A stretch of 64,000 bases of DNA from Spiroplasma endosymbiont of Clivina fossor. Lineage in GTDB: Bacteria; Bacillota_I; Bacilli_A; Mycoplasmatales; Nriv7. The translations under genes were made by a program, and so were the position numbers. Location of the stretch: assembly GCF_964031115.1 (NCBI RefSeq), contig NZ_OZ035006.1, positions 1 through 64,000 on the forward strand, given 5' to 3'. Positions within the stretch are counted from its first letter, which is position 1. Each line of letters opens with the position of its first letter. Under the pieces are notes generated by a model that worked only from the letters and a program-made list of their open reading frames with translations, made no database searches and was not told the DNA's origin. Below are positions 29,747 to 41,528 of the stretch, piece by piece.

Positions 29747-30655
29747 AATATTTTCATTCTAAATTTTGATTATGAATACCTTGCTTATTGTTTTTGAAAT
29801 AATTACTTGCCTTTCTTAAATTTGTTTTAATATCTTTATTTAACTCATTTTTAGCAATATTACGAATGTTTTTCACTAATTCTTGATGATTTCCATCCTT
29901 ATATAATTTAATTCAACTATTTAGTGTTACTTTACGATTTTCAAAAATAATATTAAATGCAGTTTGTTTTAATTTTTTAATAGCGTGATAACCATCTAAA
30001 ATATATCTAACATTACCGAAACTATTGGCAATTTCTCTAATTCAAGTATCGCCATCGCCACAAATAATTATTTTGTCAAAATTAATATTTACATAATGTT
30101 TTTGTAATTCTTTAATTAATAAATCACGATAATCCATCGTATTTATTCGTTTACCAACTTTTAACATTAGAAAATGACCTCGTTTGTTTTCTAATTTTCT
30201 ACGAGCATTTTTGTAATTTTTTCTTTATGCCCAGTATGAAAAGTAACTAAACGAATTCTTTGGTCTTGTTTAATTTTATGGTCTAATGTCGCTAAAAATG
30301 TCTCATCTAGTTGAATATATAAATCCTTATTTTTGACATCAATTCTAGTTTTAGTTTCTTTTTCTGCTAGTTGAAAATATTCGGCAATATCATATTTATT
30401 TAAAATGCTTGAAATACTAGCTTTTGAAATATAACAATGATTTAGAGCATCTAAAAACATCGCGATATCGTTTACCATCGCCCAAAAGATTTAAAACTTT
30501 AAATTGGACATCAAAATAAATGCGTTGTTTGGGCAATAAACCAATTTCTTTATCTAGCAAACATACATATTCAAATTTACCTGATTTTTGATTTCAATAT
30601 TTATATCGGCGTCGTTTAAAAGTAACATCACCAAAAATTGTAATAATTGTTCTTG
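29747..30655 (-). pseudogene. ISLre2-like (Mbov_0401/UPF0236) transposase fragment
   Basis: Internal part of the protein encoded intact at 34600-35988: YVNINFDKIIICGDGDTWIR-like region, DALNHCYISKASIS and LYIQLDETFLATLDHKI. It has at least two frameshifts (an extra T near 30459 and a lost A near 30205) and is bounded by IS256 M1 on one side and truA on the other. Confidence 0.8.
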
Positions 30656-31307
30656 CAACTGTGCTAACGATATTTTTCCTTCATAACAAGCTAAAATACT
30701 ACCAACAATCATTCTTACTTGATGACGAATAAAGCTTGGGGCTTTAATAATAATTATCACTAAATCTTGATATTTTTTAATTTTAATACTCTTAATATTT
30801 CGCACCCGATTAATAGTTTCATTATCTTTTAATAAAGAAAAATTAGAAAAATCATAAGTTCCAACAAAAATCTTAGCAATCTTTTGTAAATTTCTTTTTC
30901 GTAACGGTTTGTTATATTGATAAATATATCTTTGTTGAAAGACATTGTAAGATCCACAATTAATCTGATAATGATATGTTTTCAAAACACATTTTTTCGC
31001 ACATGAAAATCATTAGCAACAATGCAACAATTAGTAATATAAATATCATTAGGTAATTTATTATTTAAAATTCATTGTAATTGTTTTGGTTCTAAAACAA
31101 TATTAAATGATAATTTAACTTTTTGGTCATAACTATGAACTTTTTTATCGGTACGACTTGCTACTTGAATTTTAAACTCACAATTTAAAGCACTAGTAAT
31201 AACTGCCATTAATGAACCTTCAACAGTAATTTTATTATTTTGACGGACCCATACCCATCCCCAATATTTGCTACCATCATAACTAATGGATAATAAATAA
31301 ATAAGAA
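30656..31307 (-). pseudogene. truA: tRNA pseudouridine synthase A, degraded
   Basis: Follows ecfT as in many Firmicutes and Mollicutes. Recognisable pieces: ISYDGSKYWGW, QNNKITVEGSL, VASRTDKKVHS (catalytic Asp in SRTDKKVH), FVGTYDFSNFS and APSFIRHQVRMIVGSIL. It is broken: no in-frame start at the 5' end, a 9-base-like duplication GWVWV, a lost A near 30990 and loss of the C-terminus at the ISLre2 junction (30655). TruA modifies U38-40 in tRNA anticodon arms and is dispensable in several bacteria. Confidence 0.85.
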
Positions 31308-31317
31308 ACCATTATTT

Positions 31318-32241
31318 TTAATATTCTATTAAGCGTCAAACAAACTGATCAACATAACGCATCGGCTTTCAAACATCCCAATGATTTAATCATTCACTAC
31401 CAATACTAGTAGATAGCACCACCACTGATGCTAAAAAACAAAGAATTAAAATTAAAATCAACACATCTAAAAAACCAATCCGATATTGACGAAATCGCGT
31501 TCTTTTTTGATGGGGGTCATAACCCCGAGCATCCATTGCATAAGCCATATCCTCAGCTTTTTGAAATGATGATACTAGTAAAGGAATAATTAAAGAAACG
31601 ATGGACTTAATTTTATCTTTAAATTTACCATTTTTAGAATCCATCCCTCTTGATGCTTGTGCTTTTTTAATTCGCATTGCTTCTTCAAATAAAGTTGGTA
31701 ACATTCTTAGTGCCATTGAAATGATAATTGAAATAATATGAACAGGAATTTTAATTAACTTCAAAGGTCACATTAAATCTTCCAAAGCTAATGTTAAATC
31801 CAATGGTTTTGTTGTTGATGTCAAAATCGTTGTTACTAAAACCATCAAATAAATTCTTAAAGAAATATATAATGCCGTTAAAATAGCTTTACAAGACACA
31901 ATAAGAAACTTAAACTTAGCTGGTTGATATATGAGACCCACTGTATCTCAAAGTGGTTGTTTATCCGCATTAAACTCTGGTTTAATAAGAAAGAAATTTA
32001 ATACTAATAATACTAAAGTTACAAAAATAACAAACTTAAATAAAGAAAATAATAATCGCAATGGTAATTTAGAAATAAAGAAAATACTAATAATTACTGT
32101 TCCGGTTAAAATATAACCGGTAAAACCAGTATTAATAAAAACCGCTGCAATTAAAGCAATTATTGATAGCATTTTAATTCTAGGGTCAAGGCGATGAACA
32201 AGAGAATTATATGGTAAATACCGTCCAAATGATATATTCAT
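31318..32241 (-). CDS. ecfT: ECF transporter transmembrane protein EcfT
   Basis: 307 residues through several Trp TGA codons, ATG 32241 to TAA 31318. It begins MNISFGRYLPYNSLVHRLDP, the typical EcfT start, has about five to six membrane helices and the paired coupling motifs: SRGMDSKNGKFK near residue 200 and DARGYDPHQKR near 245 (the A-R-G motifs contacting the two ATPases). It forms the energy-coupling module for vitamin uptake with EcfA1/A2 and various S components. Intact. Confidence 0.95.
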
Positions 32242-32254
32242 AAATTAACTCCTT

Positions 32255-33151
32255 CTACTTACTATTAATTCTTTGTGCTAATTGGGTTACTAAATCTTCA
32301 ACAGTTCGAGCATTGATATCACTAGTATCAAAACCATTATCTTTTAACTTTTGTAAAAAATGAAAAATTTTTGGTGATTCAATATTAATTTCTTTAATTA
32401 ATTGAGCATTAGCAAAAAGACTAACTGGATCACTTTGATGATACAATTGACCATTTTTTAAAACAACAACTTCATCGGCATATTGCAAAACATGATCCAT
32501 ATTATGAGTAACAAGAATAATGCGTTTTTTATCTTGTTTATTAAACTTAAAAAATAACTTCATTAACTCTCCTTCCCCATCAGGATCTAAACCAGCTGTT
32601 GGTTCATCTAAAATTAAAGTATGACCTTCAATCGCCAAAATTCCAGCAATTGCTACTCTTCTTTTTTGACCACCAGATAAATCAAAAGGCGAACGCGTTA
32701 AATATTCTTGACTTAATCCTACAAGTTCTAAATACTTAGCAGCTTTAAGTCGGGCTTCATCCTTTTTAATCCCAAAGTTTAAAGGCCCAAACATAATATC
32801 CTTTTCAATTGTTTCTTCAAATAATTGATATTCTGGAAATTGAAAAACTAACCCTACTGATTTTCGTAATAATTTCTGCTTTTTAATTTTTCTCTGCTTT
32901 GCTTTAATGAGAAAATCACCAACAATAATTTGCCCAGCTGTTGGAATTAATAATCCATTCATATGTTGAATTAAAGTTGATTTCCCACTACCAGTTGAAC
33001 CAACAACTGCCGTAATAATAGAATCCTTTATTCACACATTAACATCTTTTAAGGCTTGAAATTGAAATGGACTTTTAGGTGCATAAATATAACTAACATT
33101 ATTAAATTTAATTAAATTCGCTGGATTATCAATAATTATTTTTTTTGACAT
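32255..33151 (-). CDS. ecfA2: ECF transporter ATPase EcfA2
   Basis: 298 residues. ATG 33151 ([16 protein letters not shown]) overlaps the ecfA1 end by 16 nt; using TGA as Trp joins this start to the rest. Walker [11 protein letters not shown]-loop FQFPEYQLF, signature LSGGQKRR, Walker [12 protein letters not shown] and switch VTHNMD are all present. It pairs with EcfA1 to drive EcfT-dependent uptake. Intact and full length. Confidence 0.95.
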
Positions 33152-34011
33152 ATTTGTTGTACCAATTCCTCTTCATATAATGTTTCGTCAATATTAACAC
33201 CATACTTTTTTAATCCATAAGATATTTTTAAAATAAAAGGAATATCTAAATGAATACTTCTTAAAAAATCAACTTCTTTTAAAATTTCTTCTGGTTTACC
33301 AAAACGAACAACTTTTCCTTTATTCATTACTAATACCTTATCAGCATTAATAATTTCATCCATATCATGGGTAATTGAAATAATTGTTTTCTCACGCGAT
33401 TCTTTTAACTGCACCATAATTTCTTTTACTTCTCTTTTTCCCTTAGGGTCTAACATACTAGTAGCTTCATCAAAAATAATTAATTCTGGCGTTAATGCTA
33501 AAGCCGAAGCAATCGCTACGCGTTGTTTTTGACCACCTGATAATAATAATGGTTCGTGATCTAAATAACTTTCCATTCCTACCATTTGTGAATATTTAGT
33601 AATAATATTCGGCATCAATTTTGGGTCAACACATTTATTTTCTAAACCAAAAGCAATATCATCACGAACTGTTGAACCAATAAATTGATTATCCGGATTT
33701 TGAAAAACAATTCCTAATTTACGCGAAATTAATTGACTATTTTCTTTAGTTACTAAATTACCAAATATTTCAATACTACCTTTTTGTGCTTTTAAAACCC
33801 CAATAATAATTTTTGATAAAGTTGACTTTCCACTACCATTATGACCAATAATAGTTATATACTCGCCGTGATTGATACTAAAACTAACACCATCTACCGC
33901 ATTAGGATAACTCATCCGATATTTAAATTCAATATCTTGTACTTTTAAAGCAATATTATTTTTTCTTGTTAATGTTTCCAATTTTTCGTGGGCTTTTTTT
34001 TTCTTTCTCAT
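33136..34011 (-). CDS. ecfA1: ECF transporter ATPase EcfA1
   Basis: 291 residues, ATG 34011. Walker [11 protein letters not shown]-loop [10 protein letters not shown], signature LSGGQKQR, Walker [13 protein letters not shown] and switch ITHDMD are visible. First gene of the ecfA1-ecfA2-ecfT-truA operon, with leader module L2 about 90 nt upstream. Intact. Confidence 0.95.
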   Translation of the reverse strand: MRKKKKAHEKLETLTRKNNIALKVQDIEFKYRMSYPNAVDGVSFSINHGEYITIIGHNGSGKSTLSKIIIGVLKAQKGSIEIFGNLVTKENSQLISRKLGIVFQNPDNQFIGSTVRDDIAFGLENKCVDPKLMPNIITKYSQMVGMESYLDHEPLLLSGGQKQRVAIASALALTPELIIFDEATSMLDPKGKREVKEIMVQLKESREKTIISITHDMDEIINADKVLVMNKGKVVRFGKPEEILKEVDFLRSIHLDIPFILKISYGLKKYGVNIDETLYEEELVQQICQKK

Positions 34012-34100
34012 TAATATACTCCCAAATATCTAAATAATTAATATTTAACTATTTAATTTTAACACACTAATAAAAGAATGTTAAATAGGAAACATTAAGC

Positions 34101-34247
34101 GGTCGCGTTTAGTTTTCTTAGGTATTGATTTGAAGAAGTAAAACAATCAGCTAATTATATTATTTAATTACTAAATTAACCTCGCCTTTCTTGTTATTGT
34201 CATTTTTATTCGTTTTTATTTTATCATATTATTGAATTTTTACACAA
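34101..34247 (-). promoter_or_regulatory. Conserved leader module L2 upstream of ecfA1
   Basis: Minus-strand copy of the module: TTGTGT at 34247-34242, extended -10, the short ORF MTITRKARLI (34203-34171) and the 3' end AAACTAAACGCGACC at 34101. It drives the ecf operon. Confidence 0.75.
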
Positions 34248-34263
34248 TAAAAATTATTAATAT

Positions 34264-34300
34264 GGTCGCGTTTAGTTTTCTTAGGTATTTTTTTAAAAAG
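34264..34300 (-). repeat. Partial leader module L5
   Basis: Only the 3' part (AAACTAAACGCGACC and the preceding ACCTAAG) is present; the promoter and short ORF are lost. It lies directly behind L2, suggesting an old tandem arrangement. Confidence 0.55.
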
Positions 34301-34599
34301 AAAAAATAATCATTTACTATAAATTATTTCAATATGCAAATTAAGTATATATTTCTTATGTATGATTTTTGTTGTAAAAAATTATTTTAATGTTAGTTTT
34401 ATAAGCATTTTAATTAGTTTTTATAACCTTTTATTAAGATTATGTTTGTTAATATTAAATATTTTGTTTTATTTCTTATTTTTCAAATAAAAAGGTAATC
34501 AATTTTTAGGTGCTTTTCTTTCAAAATTATTTAAACCTTTGCCTACCTAACAAAACTCTATGCGTCCTATTAATATTATTAAATTTTCACTAATATATA
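34301..34599. other. Gene-free region with repeat shared with 52681-52852
   Basis: No supported ORF. From about 34376 to 34567 it is similar to 52681-52852 (TATTAAGATTATGTTTGTTAA and following), ending in the 26-bp motif (34542-34567) before the ISLre2-like gene. Confidence 0.5.
34542..34567 (+). repeat. 26-bp dispersed motif, copy 2
   Basis: CCTACCTAACAAAACTCTAT followed by GCGTCC; compare 19175-19200 (inverse) and 52831-52852. Confidence 0.6.
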
Positions 34600-35988
34600 T
34601 TAATTTATCTTAAATCTATTATATTTATTTGTTACAGCATTACCTTTATAATTAATTCAACTATCATCATTTTTATTATTATATTTATTTCATAATGAAT
34701 TTTTATATATTTCTTTTCTGATTTCTATTTCTGAATTAATATTTTCATTAATGTAATGTAATACATTTAATTTGTTTAAATTTGCCATTCTTAAATGTAA
34801 TAAGTTATTTAAATTCTTATGGTTATATATTTTTGCTCCATATCCTAATTGTTGTTTTACTAAATGCGATACATCACTTTCAATGCTACAACCGATATTT
34901 CATTCTAAATTTTGATTATGAATGCCGTGCTTATTATTACTGAAATAATTACTCGCCCTCCTTAAATTTGTTTTAATATCTTTATTTAATTCATTTTTAG
35001 CAATATTACGAATGTTTTTTACTAATTCTTGATGATTTCCATCCTTATATAATTTAATTCAACTATTTAGTGTTACTTTGCGATTTTCAAAAATAATATT
35101 AAATGCCGTTTGTTTTAATTTTTTAATAGCATGATAACCATCTAAAATATATCTAACATTACCAAAGCTATTGGCAATTTCTCTAATTCAAGTAGCACCG
35201 TCGCCACAAACAATTACTCTGTCATAATTAATATTCACATAATGTTTTTTTAATTCTTTAATTAATAAATCACGATAATCCATTGTATTTATTCGTTTAC
35301 CAACTTTTAACATTAGAAAATGACCTCGTTTGTTTTCTAATTCTCTACGAACATTTTTGTATTTTTTTTCTTTATATCCGGTATGAAAAGTAACTAAACG
35401 AATTCTTTGGTCTTGTTTAACTTTCCGATCTAATGTCGCCAAAAATGTTTCATCTAGTTGAATATATAAATTCTTATTTTTGACATCAATTCTAATTTTG
35501 GTTTCTTTTTCTGCTAGTTGAAAATATTCGGCAATATCGTATTTATTTAAAATATTTGAAATACTACCTTTTGAAATATAACAATGATTTAGAGCATCTA
35601 AAACATCACGATAGCGTTTGCCATCACCCAGAAGACTTAAAACTTTAAATTGGACATCAAAATAAATGCGTTGTTTGGACAATAAACCAATTTCTTTATC
35701 TAACAAACATACATATTCAAATTTACCTGATTTTTGATTTCAATATTTATATCGGCGTCGTTTAAAAGTAACATCACCAAAAATTGTAATAATTGTTCTT
35801 AAAGCAAAATGAACTACTTTATAACCTTGTTTTAAGCGATAATGATATTTATATAAGTATTCATCTAATTTTTCGTATTCATTAGCTAATTGTTCGCATT
35901 TGTTGGTGTACATGTTTTTATGGGTTACAAATAAACTAAATCAATGTTTATTTTCTGGGGTTTTTACATTATTATTAATTTTTAACAT
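34600..35988 (-). CDS. ISLre2-like (Mbov_0401/UPF0236) transposase
   Basis: 462 residues from ATG 35988 through several Trp TGA codons to TAA 34600. Conserved features of the family: FGDVTFKRRRY near residue 80, LYIQLDETFLATLDRK near 180, VIVCGDGATWIR near 265 and YILDGYHAIKKL. The protein is found in mollicute integrative elements and ISLre2 transposons, where it is the presumed transposase. IS5 copy A3 lies 3 bp upstream of the start and may separate it from its promoter. Frame intact. Confidence 0.8.
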
Positions 35989-35991
35989 AAT

Positions 35992-37059
35992 AGACTTCTT
36001 GCAAAATTAATATGATAATTATAATTTTTAAATTTAAAATAAATATAAAAGTGTTATTAAAATAATTTTTAGATTATTTTTACAAATATTTTGTCATTAA
36101 AACATAATAAAAATTATTATTTACAATAAAAAAAGACTGAAATTTTAAATTATCAAATATATTTAAACTAATAGTTGTAAATTATAAATTGAAGCTATTA
36201 AATTAAATCTTAAAGCAAATCTTTTTCTACGATTTCGATATTTTTCACTAATAATTTTAAATTTTTTAAGTATAGCAAAAACATTTTCAATAACAATTCT
36301 CATTTTTGAAATTCGCTCATTATTTTGCTTTTCTTCTTTATTTAAAGGGTTTTTCTTTGATTTTCTTTTAGGAATTAAAACATTATGATTAATTTTTTGT
36401 ATGCCTTGATAACCTAAATCCACTAAAACAGTTGTTTCTGGTAAAAATTTAATTTTTGAATCTTTTAAAATTTTAAAGTCATGGTTTTTACCATAAGAAA
36501 AATCAGAACTAATAATTTTTTTACTATCTTTTTCAATTATAACTTGTGTTTTTATTGTGTGTTTTTTCTTTTTTCCTGAGTAGTGCTGTTTTTGTCTTTT
36601 TTTGGGCGTTGGATTTGGCTTTCAGTTACATCAATTATAACAGTCTTATCTTTGAAATAATCTTTTAATAGTGATTTTTGACCAGTAAGTTGTTGAAAAT
36701 TAGGGTGTTTTATTAAAGTGTCTTCAATTCATTTGATATTTCTATAACAACTACTTTCACTAATATCATAACTTTTTGCAATATGAAAATAAGTTCTATA
36801 TTCTCTTCAATATTCTAAAGTCATTAAAATACGATTTTCTAATGATAATTTATTGGTTCTTCCGCGACGAAATCTCTTTTTTAATTCTTCTATTTTTAAA
36901 ATTTCTAGCATTTTATTAAAAGTAGTATGTTTAATACCAGTTAATCTTAAAAAATTTTTATCACTTATTTGATTATTTTTTTTAAATTTCATTTAAATTC
37001 CACCTTTTTATTAAAAACAACAATTCAATTATATTTTAAATTAATTTTGCAAGAAGTCT
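35992..37059 (-). mobile_element. IS5 type A element, copy A3 (complete)
   Basis: 1068 bp with perfect TIRs and AAT target duplication (35989-35991, 37060-37062). Inserted just upstream of the ISLre2-like start codon. Confidence 0.95.
36163..36992 (-). CDS. IS5-family transposase, type A (programmed -1 frameshift)
   Basis: Same two-frame arrangement as at 15263-16092 and apparently identical; probably functional. Confidence 0.85.
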
Positions 37060-37180
37060 AATAAATTATCTTTCTTGATAGTAATTTTAATAAAGTTTAG
37101 TTAGCTTATTTTTCTGCTTTATATGATAAATGTTTTTTTAGAATTAGTATTCAATATCCTGAAAAAATGATAGAAATTAT
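37060..37180. other. Short gene-free region
   Basis: AT-rich DNA between IS5 A3 and the IS1595-derived element. It is the original upstream flank of the ISLre2-like gene; no ORF supported. Confidence 0.4.
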
Positions 37181-37323
37181 TTTTAATTTTGTCGAAAACT
37201 CTTGATATTTTAATAAAACCTTGATTTTAATTTTATTGGATTTTTAATAAATTAATGTTTTTGCAAAAACCTATAATTGATAAGGACTTTTGACTTTATC
37301 AATTATTTTCGACAAAATTAAAG
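37181..37323. mobile_element. 143-bp MITE derived from IS1595
   Basis: Both ends carry the IS1595 TIR (TTTTAATTTTGTCGAAAAC and its inverse with two changes) and an 8-bp duplication GAAATTAT flanks it. No coding sequence remains, so it would need transposase from full copies. Confidence 0.8.
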
Positions 37324-37455
37324 GAAATTATTATTTAATGATATATAATTAAATTCCAAAGTAAAGAGACTGTAGATTAATTTTTGGAGAAGAGGGGGGG
37401 GACGCTTATAAATTTTATTAATTAGGAAAAATTCACCCAAAGGAAGTTGATTAAT

Positions 37456-37659
37456 ATGAAAAAATTATTAGGAATCTTAGGAACAATCACCATAGCAGGA
37501 AGTGGAATGACCGGAATTGTCGGGAATGCATCAACTCCAGCAAAAAATGAAATTAATTATCAACAAACAAATAATTTAGAAAATTTAAATAGAGTTAAAA
37601 GAGATAATTTAAAAATAATTAATAGCAACAGTGATGAAGTTAATACTGAAATATATTAG
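37456..37659 (+). pseudogene. Secreted protein, truncated after the signal peptide
   Basis: ATG 37456 behind AAAGGAAG. The N-terminus MKKLLGILGTITIAGSGMTG is a Spiroplasma-type export signal like those of ScARP adhesion proteins and plectrovirus surface proteins, followed by NNLENLNRVKRDN. There is no lipobox cysteine. The frame ends at a TAG contributed by the IS5-derived element at 37658, so at most 67 residues remain. The original product is unknown. Confidence 0.55.
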
Positions 37660-37831
37660 ACTTCTTGCAAAATTATAATTATCATATTAATTTTTAAATT
37701 TAAAAATAATTTTTATTATGTTTTAATGACAAAATATTTGTAAAAATAATCTAAAAATTATTTTAATAACACTTTTATATTTATTTTAAATTTAAAAATT
37801 ATAATTATCATATTAATTTTGCAAGAAGTCT
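37658..37831. mobile_element. 174-bp IS5 type A derivative (MITE-like)
   Basis: Has both type A TIRs but only the non-coding end sequence between them, partly arranged as inverted copies of one end. Flanks ATT and AAT do not match, so it may be a rearranged remnant rather than a mobilised unit. Confidence 0.7.
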
Positions 37832-37856
37832 AATAGATTTAAGTAAGTGTGTAAAA

Positions 37857-39179
37857 GGGCCTGTCCAAAATTCTGTGTCTCGATAATTCATTCTGAATTA
37901 TACTTAAAAGAAGGAGAACAGAAAATGACAAAAAAAAAATAAAAAAAGAACCTGACGCAATTGATAAAGTTGTTGATTATTTTTTAGAAAATATTGATAA
38001 TCCACAAGATTTATTTAAAGGCAATACTATTTTTCAGGAATTTACCAAAAAATTAACTGAACGAATGTTAAATACGGAAATTAAAGATTATCTTGAAACT
38101 GATGAGAATCATAATAAAAGAAATGGCAACACACAAAAAACCATTATTACTAAAAATGGTTCAATCGCAATTGATGTACCAAGAGATCGAAATAGTACTT
38201 TTGAACCAGTAATTATTCCGAAAAGACAAAGAAGATTTGATAACTTTGATCAAAAAGTAATTTCTTTATATGCAAGAGGAATGACAATTTCTGATATCAA
38301 AGCACAATTGCAAGAATTCTATCACGGAGCAGAAATTTCAGAAAGTTTAATTAGTCAAATAACTGATGATGTTATTGAAGAAGTTAAAATGTGACAAACT
38401 AAACCTTTAGAGAAGATTTATCCGATTGTTTATTTTGATTGTATTGTTGTTAAAGTAAAGCAAGATAAATGAATAATAAATAAAGCAGTTTATCTTGCCT
38501 TAGGAATTAATTTAGATGGTTTAAAAGATATTTTAGGAATGTGAATTAGCGAGAATGAGGGCGCCAAATTTTGACTTAATAATCTTACGGAAATGAAAAA
38601 TCGTGGCTTACAAGATATTCTTGTTGCTTGTAGCGATAATTTAACTGGAATGTCTGATGCAATAGAAGCTGTGTTCCCAAAAACACAGCACCAATTATGC
38701 ATTGTTCATCAAATTCGTAATAGTTTAAAATTTGTCCCTTACAAAGATCGCAAACTTGTAGCTAATGATTTAAAATCAATTTATACAGCAATTAATGAAG
38801 AAATAGCGCTAGTTGCTTTAGATCATTTTTCTGAAAAATGAAATAAAAAGTATCCACAAATTACTAAATCATGAAAAAATAACTGAAATAATTTAATAAT
38901 TTTTCTTGAATATCCTCAAGAATTTAGAAGGATTATTTACACAACTAATGCGATTGAATCTGTTAATAGTCAACTAAGAAAAGTCATTAAGAATAAAAAG
39001 ATTTTTCCTAATGACGCATCAGTTTTTAAAATATTTTATTTAGCATTTCAAAATATGGTTAAGAAATGAACGATGCCAATTCAAAATTGGGGTAGTGCAA
39101 TTTCACATTTAATGATAAAATTTGAGGACAGAGTGAATTTAAGTTAATTACTTAAAGACACAGTTAATTGTACAGTCCC
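37857..39179 (+). mobile_element. IS256-like element M2 (complete)
   Basis: 1323 bp, ends GGGCCTGTCCAAAATTCTG and inverse of GGGACTGTACAATTAACTG. No nested element. Confidence 0.92.
37925..39147 (+). pseudogene. IS256-family transposase (M2), off by one A in its start tract
   Basis: About 407 residues with TGA as Trp and complete except at the beginning: the A-run after ATGAC is A10, which gives MTKK then a stop, whereas A11 (M5) or A14 (M4) keeps the frame. Mutator-type domains: IAIDVPRDRNSTF, IVYFDCIVVKV (first Asp), VACSDNLTGMSDAIEAVFP (second Asp) and [13 protein letters not shown] (Glu). Transcriptional slippage on the A-run could still yield functional protein. Confidence 0.8.
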
Positions 39180-39238
39180 AAGTAAAAATATAAAATTAAT
39201 ATATTTAGTTAAAATTTAATAATAATTAACAATTTTTA

Positions 39239-39272
39239 TTTTAATTTTGTCGAAAACTCTTGATATTTATTA
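39239..39272. mobile_element. Solo IS1595 end
   Basis: 34 bp of the IS1595 left end (TTTTAATTTTGTCGAAAAC and following) without the rest, upstream of the permease gene. It may now contribute to that gene's promoter region. Confidence 0.7.
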
Positions 39273-39337
39273 TTGTTATAATATAAATAAATACTATAAA
39301 ATTAAATAAAATTAATAATTTAGAAGGGAAAAAATAT

Positions 39338-40966
39338 ATGAGTCAAAATGTGGCAAGAAAATATGGTTTATTTATGTGCCTCTGTATGGTTGTGGGGACA
39401 GTAATTGGAACGGGGATATTCTTTAAAAATGAAGGTGTTTACGGCTTTGTTAATGGTAATGGAATCTTAGGAATCATTGCTTGAATTATTGGTGGTGTTG
39501 TAGCAATTTCTTTTGGTTTATCATTTATGGAAATTTCATCGGCAAAACAAGATAGTAATTCGGGAATTGCTTTATATGCAAAAATGTTTGCTGGTAGTAA
39601 ATTTGGGCGTGTTGTTCGTAATGCAATGAATAATATTTATTTGCCATTAACTGCTTTTACAGTAGCTTATTATACTAGTAAGGCTTCTGTTTGAGCAATT
39701 GGTGGCGGTCAAGATGCGGAAATGCGTTTAGCAAATGTCTTAGGTGGTTCTAATGTGTATGAATTATTATTAAGTATTTTTGCAGTTTTATATACTTTAT
39801 TTGTTATTGTTTGTTGCATTTATAATGAATCAATTAGTAAATGAGTACAAATGATTACCGTTGTTTTAAAACTAATACCATTAATTTTTATTGGTATTGC
39901 TGGATTAATTGTTGTTAATGCAGGAGCAGGGGCTTTTTTAGAAACGGGATTAGGTGATTCAAAAAAATATGAAATTGTTAAAAATAAAGGTCATTTTGAA
40001 ATGCTGTTAATGGCGTTACCAGGAATTCTTTTTGCCTTTGATGGTTTTTTATCAACAACTTATATTCAAAAAGATGTTCAGAATTCTAGTAAAAATATTC
40101 CTTTAGCCTTAGTTTTTGGTTTAACAGGAATTACTTTTATTTATGTCTTAACTTCAATTTCAACATTAAATTTAGACCCTAGTGGTAGCGTTGCTATTGC
40201 GGCGGGAAAAATATTTAATAATCCAACAGTTAATGCTGTTTGTACGCGCTTAATTTTTATTTTTATTCTTATTAGTGCTTTTGGAACTTTAAATGGTTAT
40301 TGTTTTTCAATGACAAAGTTAACAAGGTCATCATTAGATGATGGTTTTGTTATTGGTAACGATAAAATATGACAAAAAGTTATTAATCGTTTTGGTATTA
40401 AAACAGCAACATTAATGGTGATGGGAGTATTATTTGCAGTTTGAATTGTAATTATGGCGCTACCAACGATAGTTACTGATGATAATTATAATTTCTTTGA
40501 TTTTATTAGTAATGCTGGTGTTGTGATGGCATTTATGTTATATGGTGTAATTATCTTTTATGGTTTATTAAATCGTTATCGTAAAAAGATTAAAACGCTT
40601 AATGCTTGATATTTTATTCCGGCAGCGACTATTTCCATATTATGTATTACTTTAATATTGGGATATAATGTTTATTCTTACTTTGCTTTATTAGTAACCT
40701 CTGAAAATAAAGTAGGAGCAATTTTACAAATTTTCTTTTTACTATTAATTCTTGCTTTGCCTTGATTAGGATTATTTATGAAAGATAATGAATTAGAAAA
40801 TGATAATGAAGCTAGTAATGTATCAGAACTTGAACAACCAACGAGTGATAATGGGACAAATAATTTTTCTAATGATGGTAATTTGGAAGAAAATATTTAT
40901 GTTTCTAGGGAACAAATTACTGTTAATGAGAATGGTAATGATTTTGAAGAAGTTACTGAATTATAA
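39338..40966 (+). CDS. APC-superfamily amino acid permease
   Basis: 542 residues, ATG 39338 behind AGAAGGG, through several Trp TGA codons. The N-terminal signature MVVGTVIGTGIFF is that of the APC transporters (unwound TM1), followed by about 12 hydrophobic helices, including FGLSFMEISSAKQDSNSGI (TM2) and LPGILFAFDGFLSTTYIQKD (TM6 region). The last 60 residues form an acidic, Asn/Glu-rich cytoplasmic tail. It would import an amino acid by proton or substrate exchange; specificity cannot be told. Intact. Confidence 0.88.
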
Positions 40967-40988
40967 AATAGTCTTGTATTAGACTATT
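40967..40988 (+). terminator. Hairpin after the permease
   Basis: AATAGTCT, loop, AGACTATT immediately after the stop codon. It lacks a U run, so termination is uncertain. Confidence 0.4.
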
Positions 40989-41033
40989 GGAAAATAGTAT
41001 AATGAATCTAGATTAAAGGGGATGAAATTATAT

Positions 41034-41095
41034 ATGGCAAAAATAAATCCAACAGGACTAATAATTCCTAAAATATTAATGATGATTGGTGCTAT
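41034..41095 (+). pseudogene. Small membrane protein, truncated by an IS1595 remnant
   Basis: ATG 41034 behind AAAGGGGATG encodes MAKINPTGLIIPKILMMIGA and then runs into IS1595 sequence. Only the first hydrophobic segment remains; identity unknown. Confidence 0.5.
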
Positions 41096-41528
41096 TTGAA
41101 TTATTTTTTCCCATAATTATTATCCACCTCTATCATATTAAAATATACCTAAAATTAAGTATATTCAATAAATATCAAGAGTTTTCGACAAAATTAAAAA
41201 CAAATTCTACTTTATGTGTAACTAAAACAACAATTAATCCTGAAGCTAGTTATCGTAACTTAAATAAAATCAGTAAATTACAATCTAGTCTTAAAGAAGC
41301 CTTAATTCATTATCATGGTTTAGGTTTTACTAATATTCAAAATTATTTAAATCTCTGAAAATGAAAATACCAACATAAGGGTTTAACTCCAAACCAACAA
41401 ACAGCGGTATTATATTTTAATGTATAAAAAAGTTAAAGTAAAAATAGTAATTTTACATAAAAGCCTTTTAAAATTATCAAGTTGATGATTTTTTTTTATT
41501 TTATCAAGAGTTTTCGACAAAATTAAAG
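41096..41528 (+). mobile_element. Rearranged IS1595 remnant (inverted halves)
   Basis: 41096-41196 is the transposase-5' end in reverse orientation, ending in its TIR; it abuts the transposase 3' portion in forward orientation (from ACAAATTCTAC) through to the right TIR at 41528. The internal junction uses the same target sequence as the tandem insertion at 21526. Confidence 0.8.

Noticed and set aside
27506-29755. Target duplication of IS256 M1
   Set aside because: AAATATTC and AATATTTT are similar but not identical; cannot be claimed.
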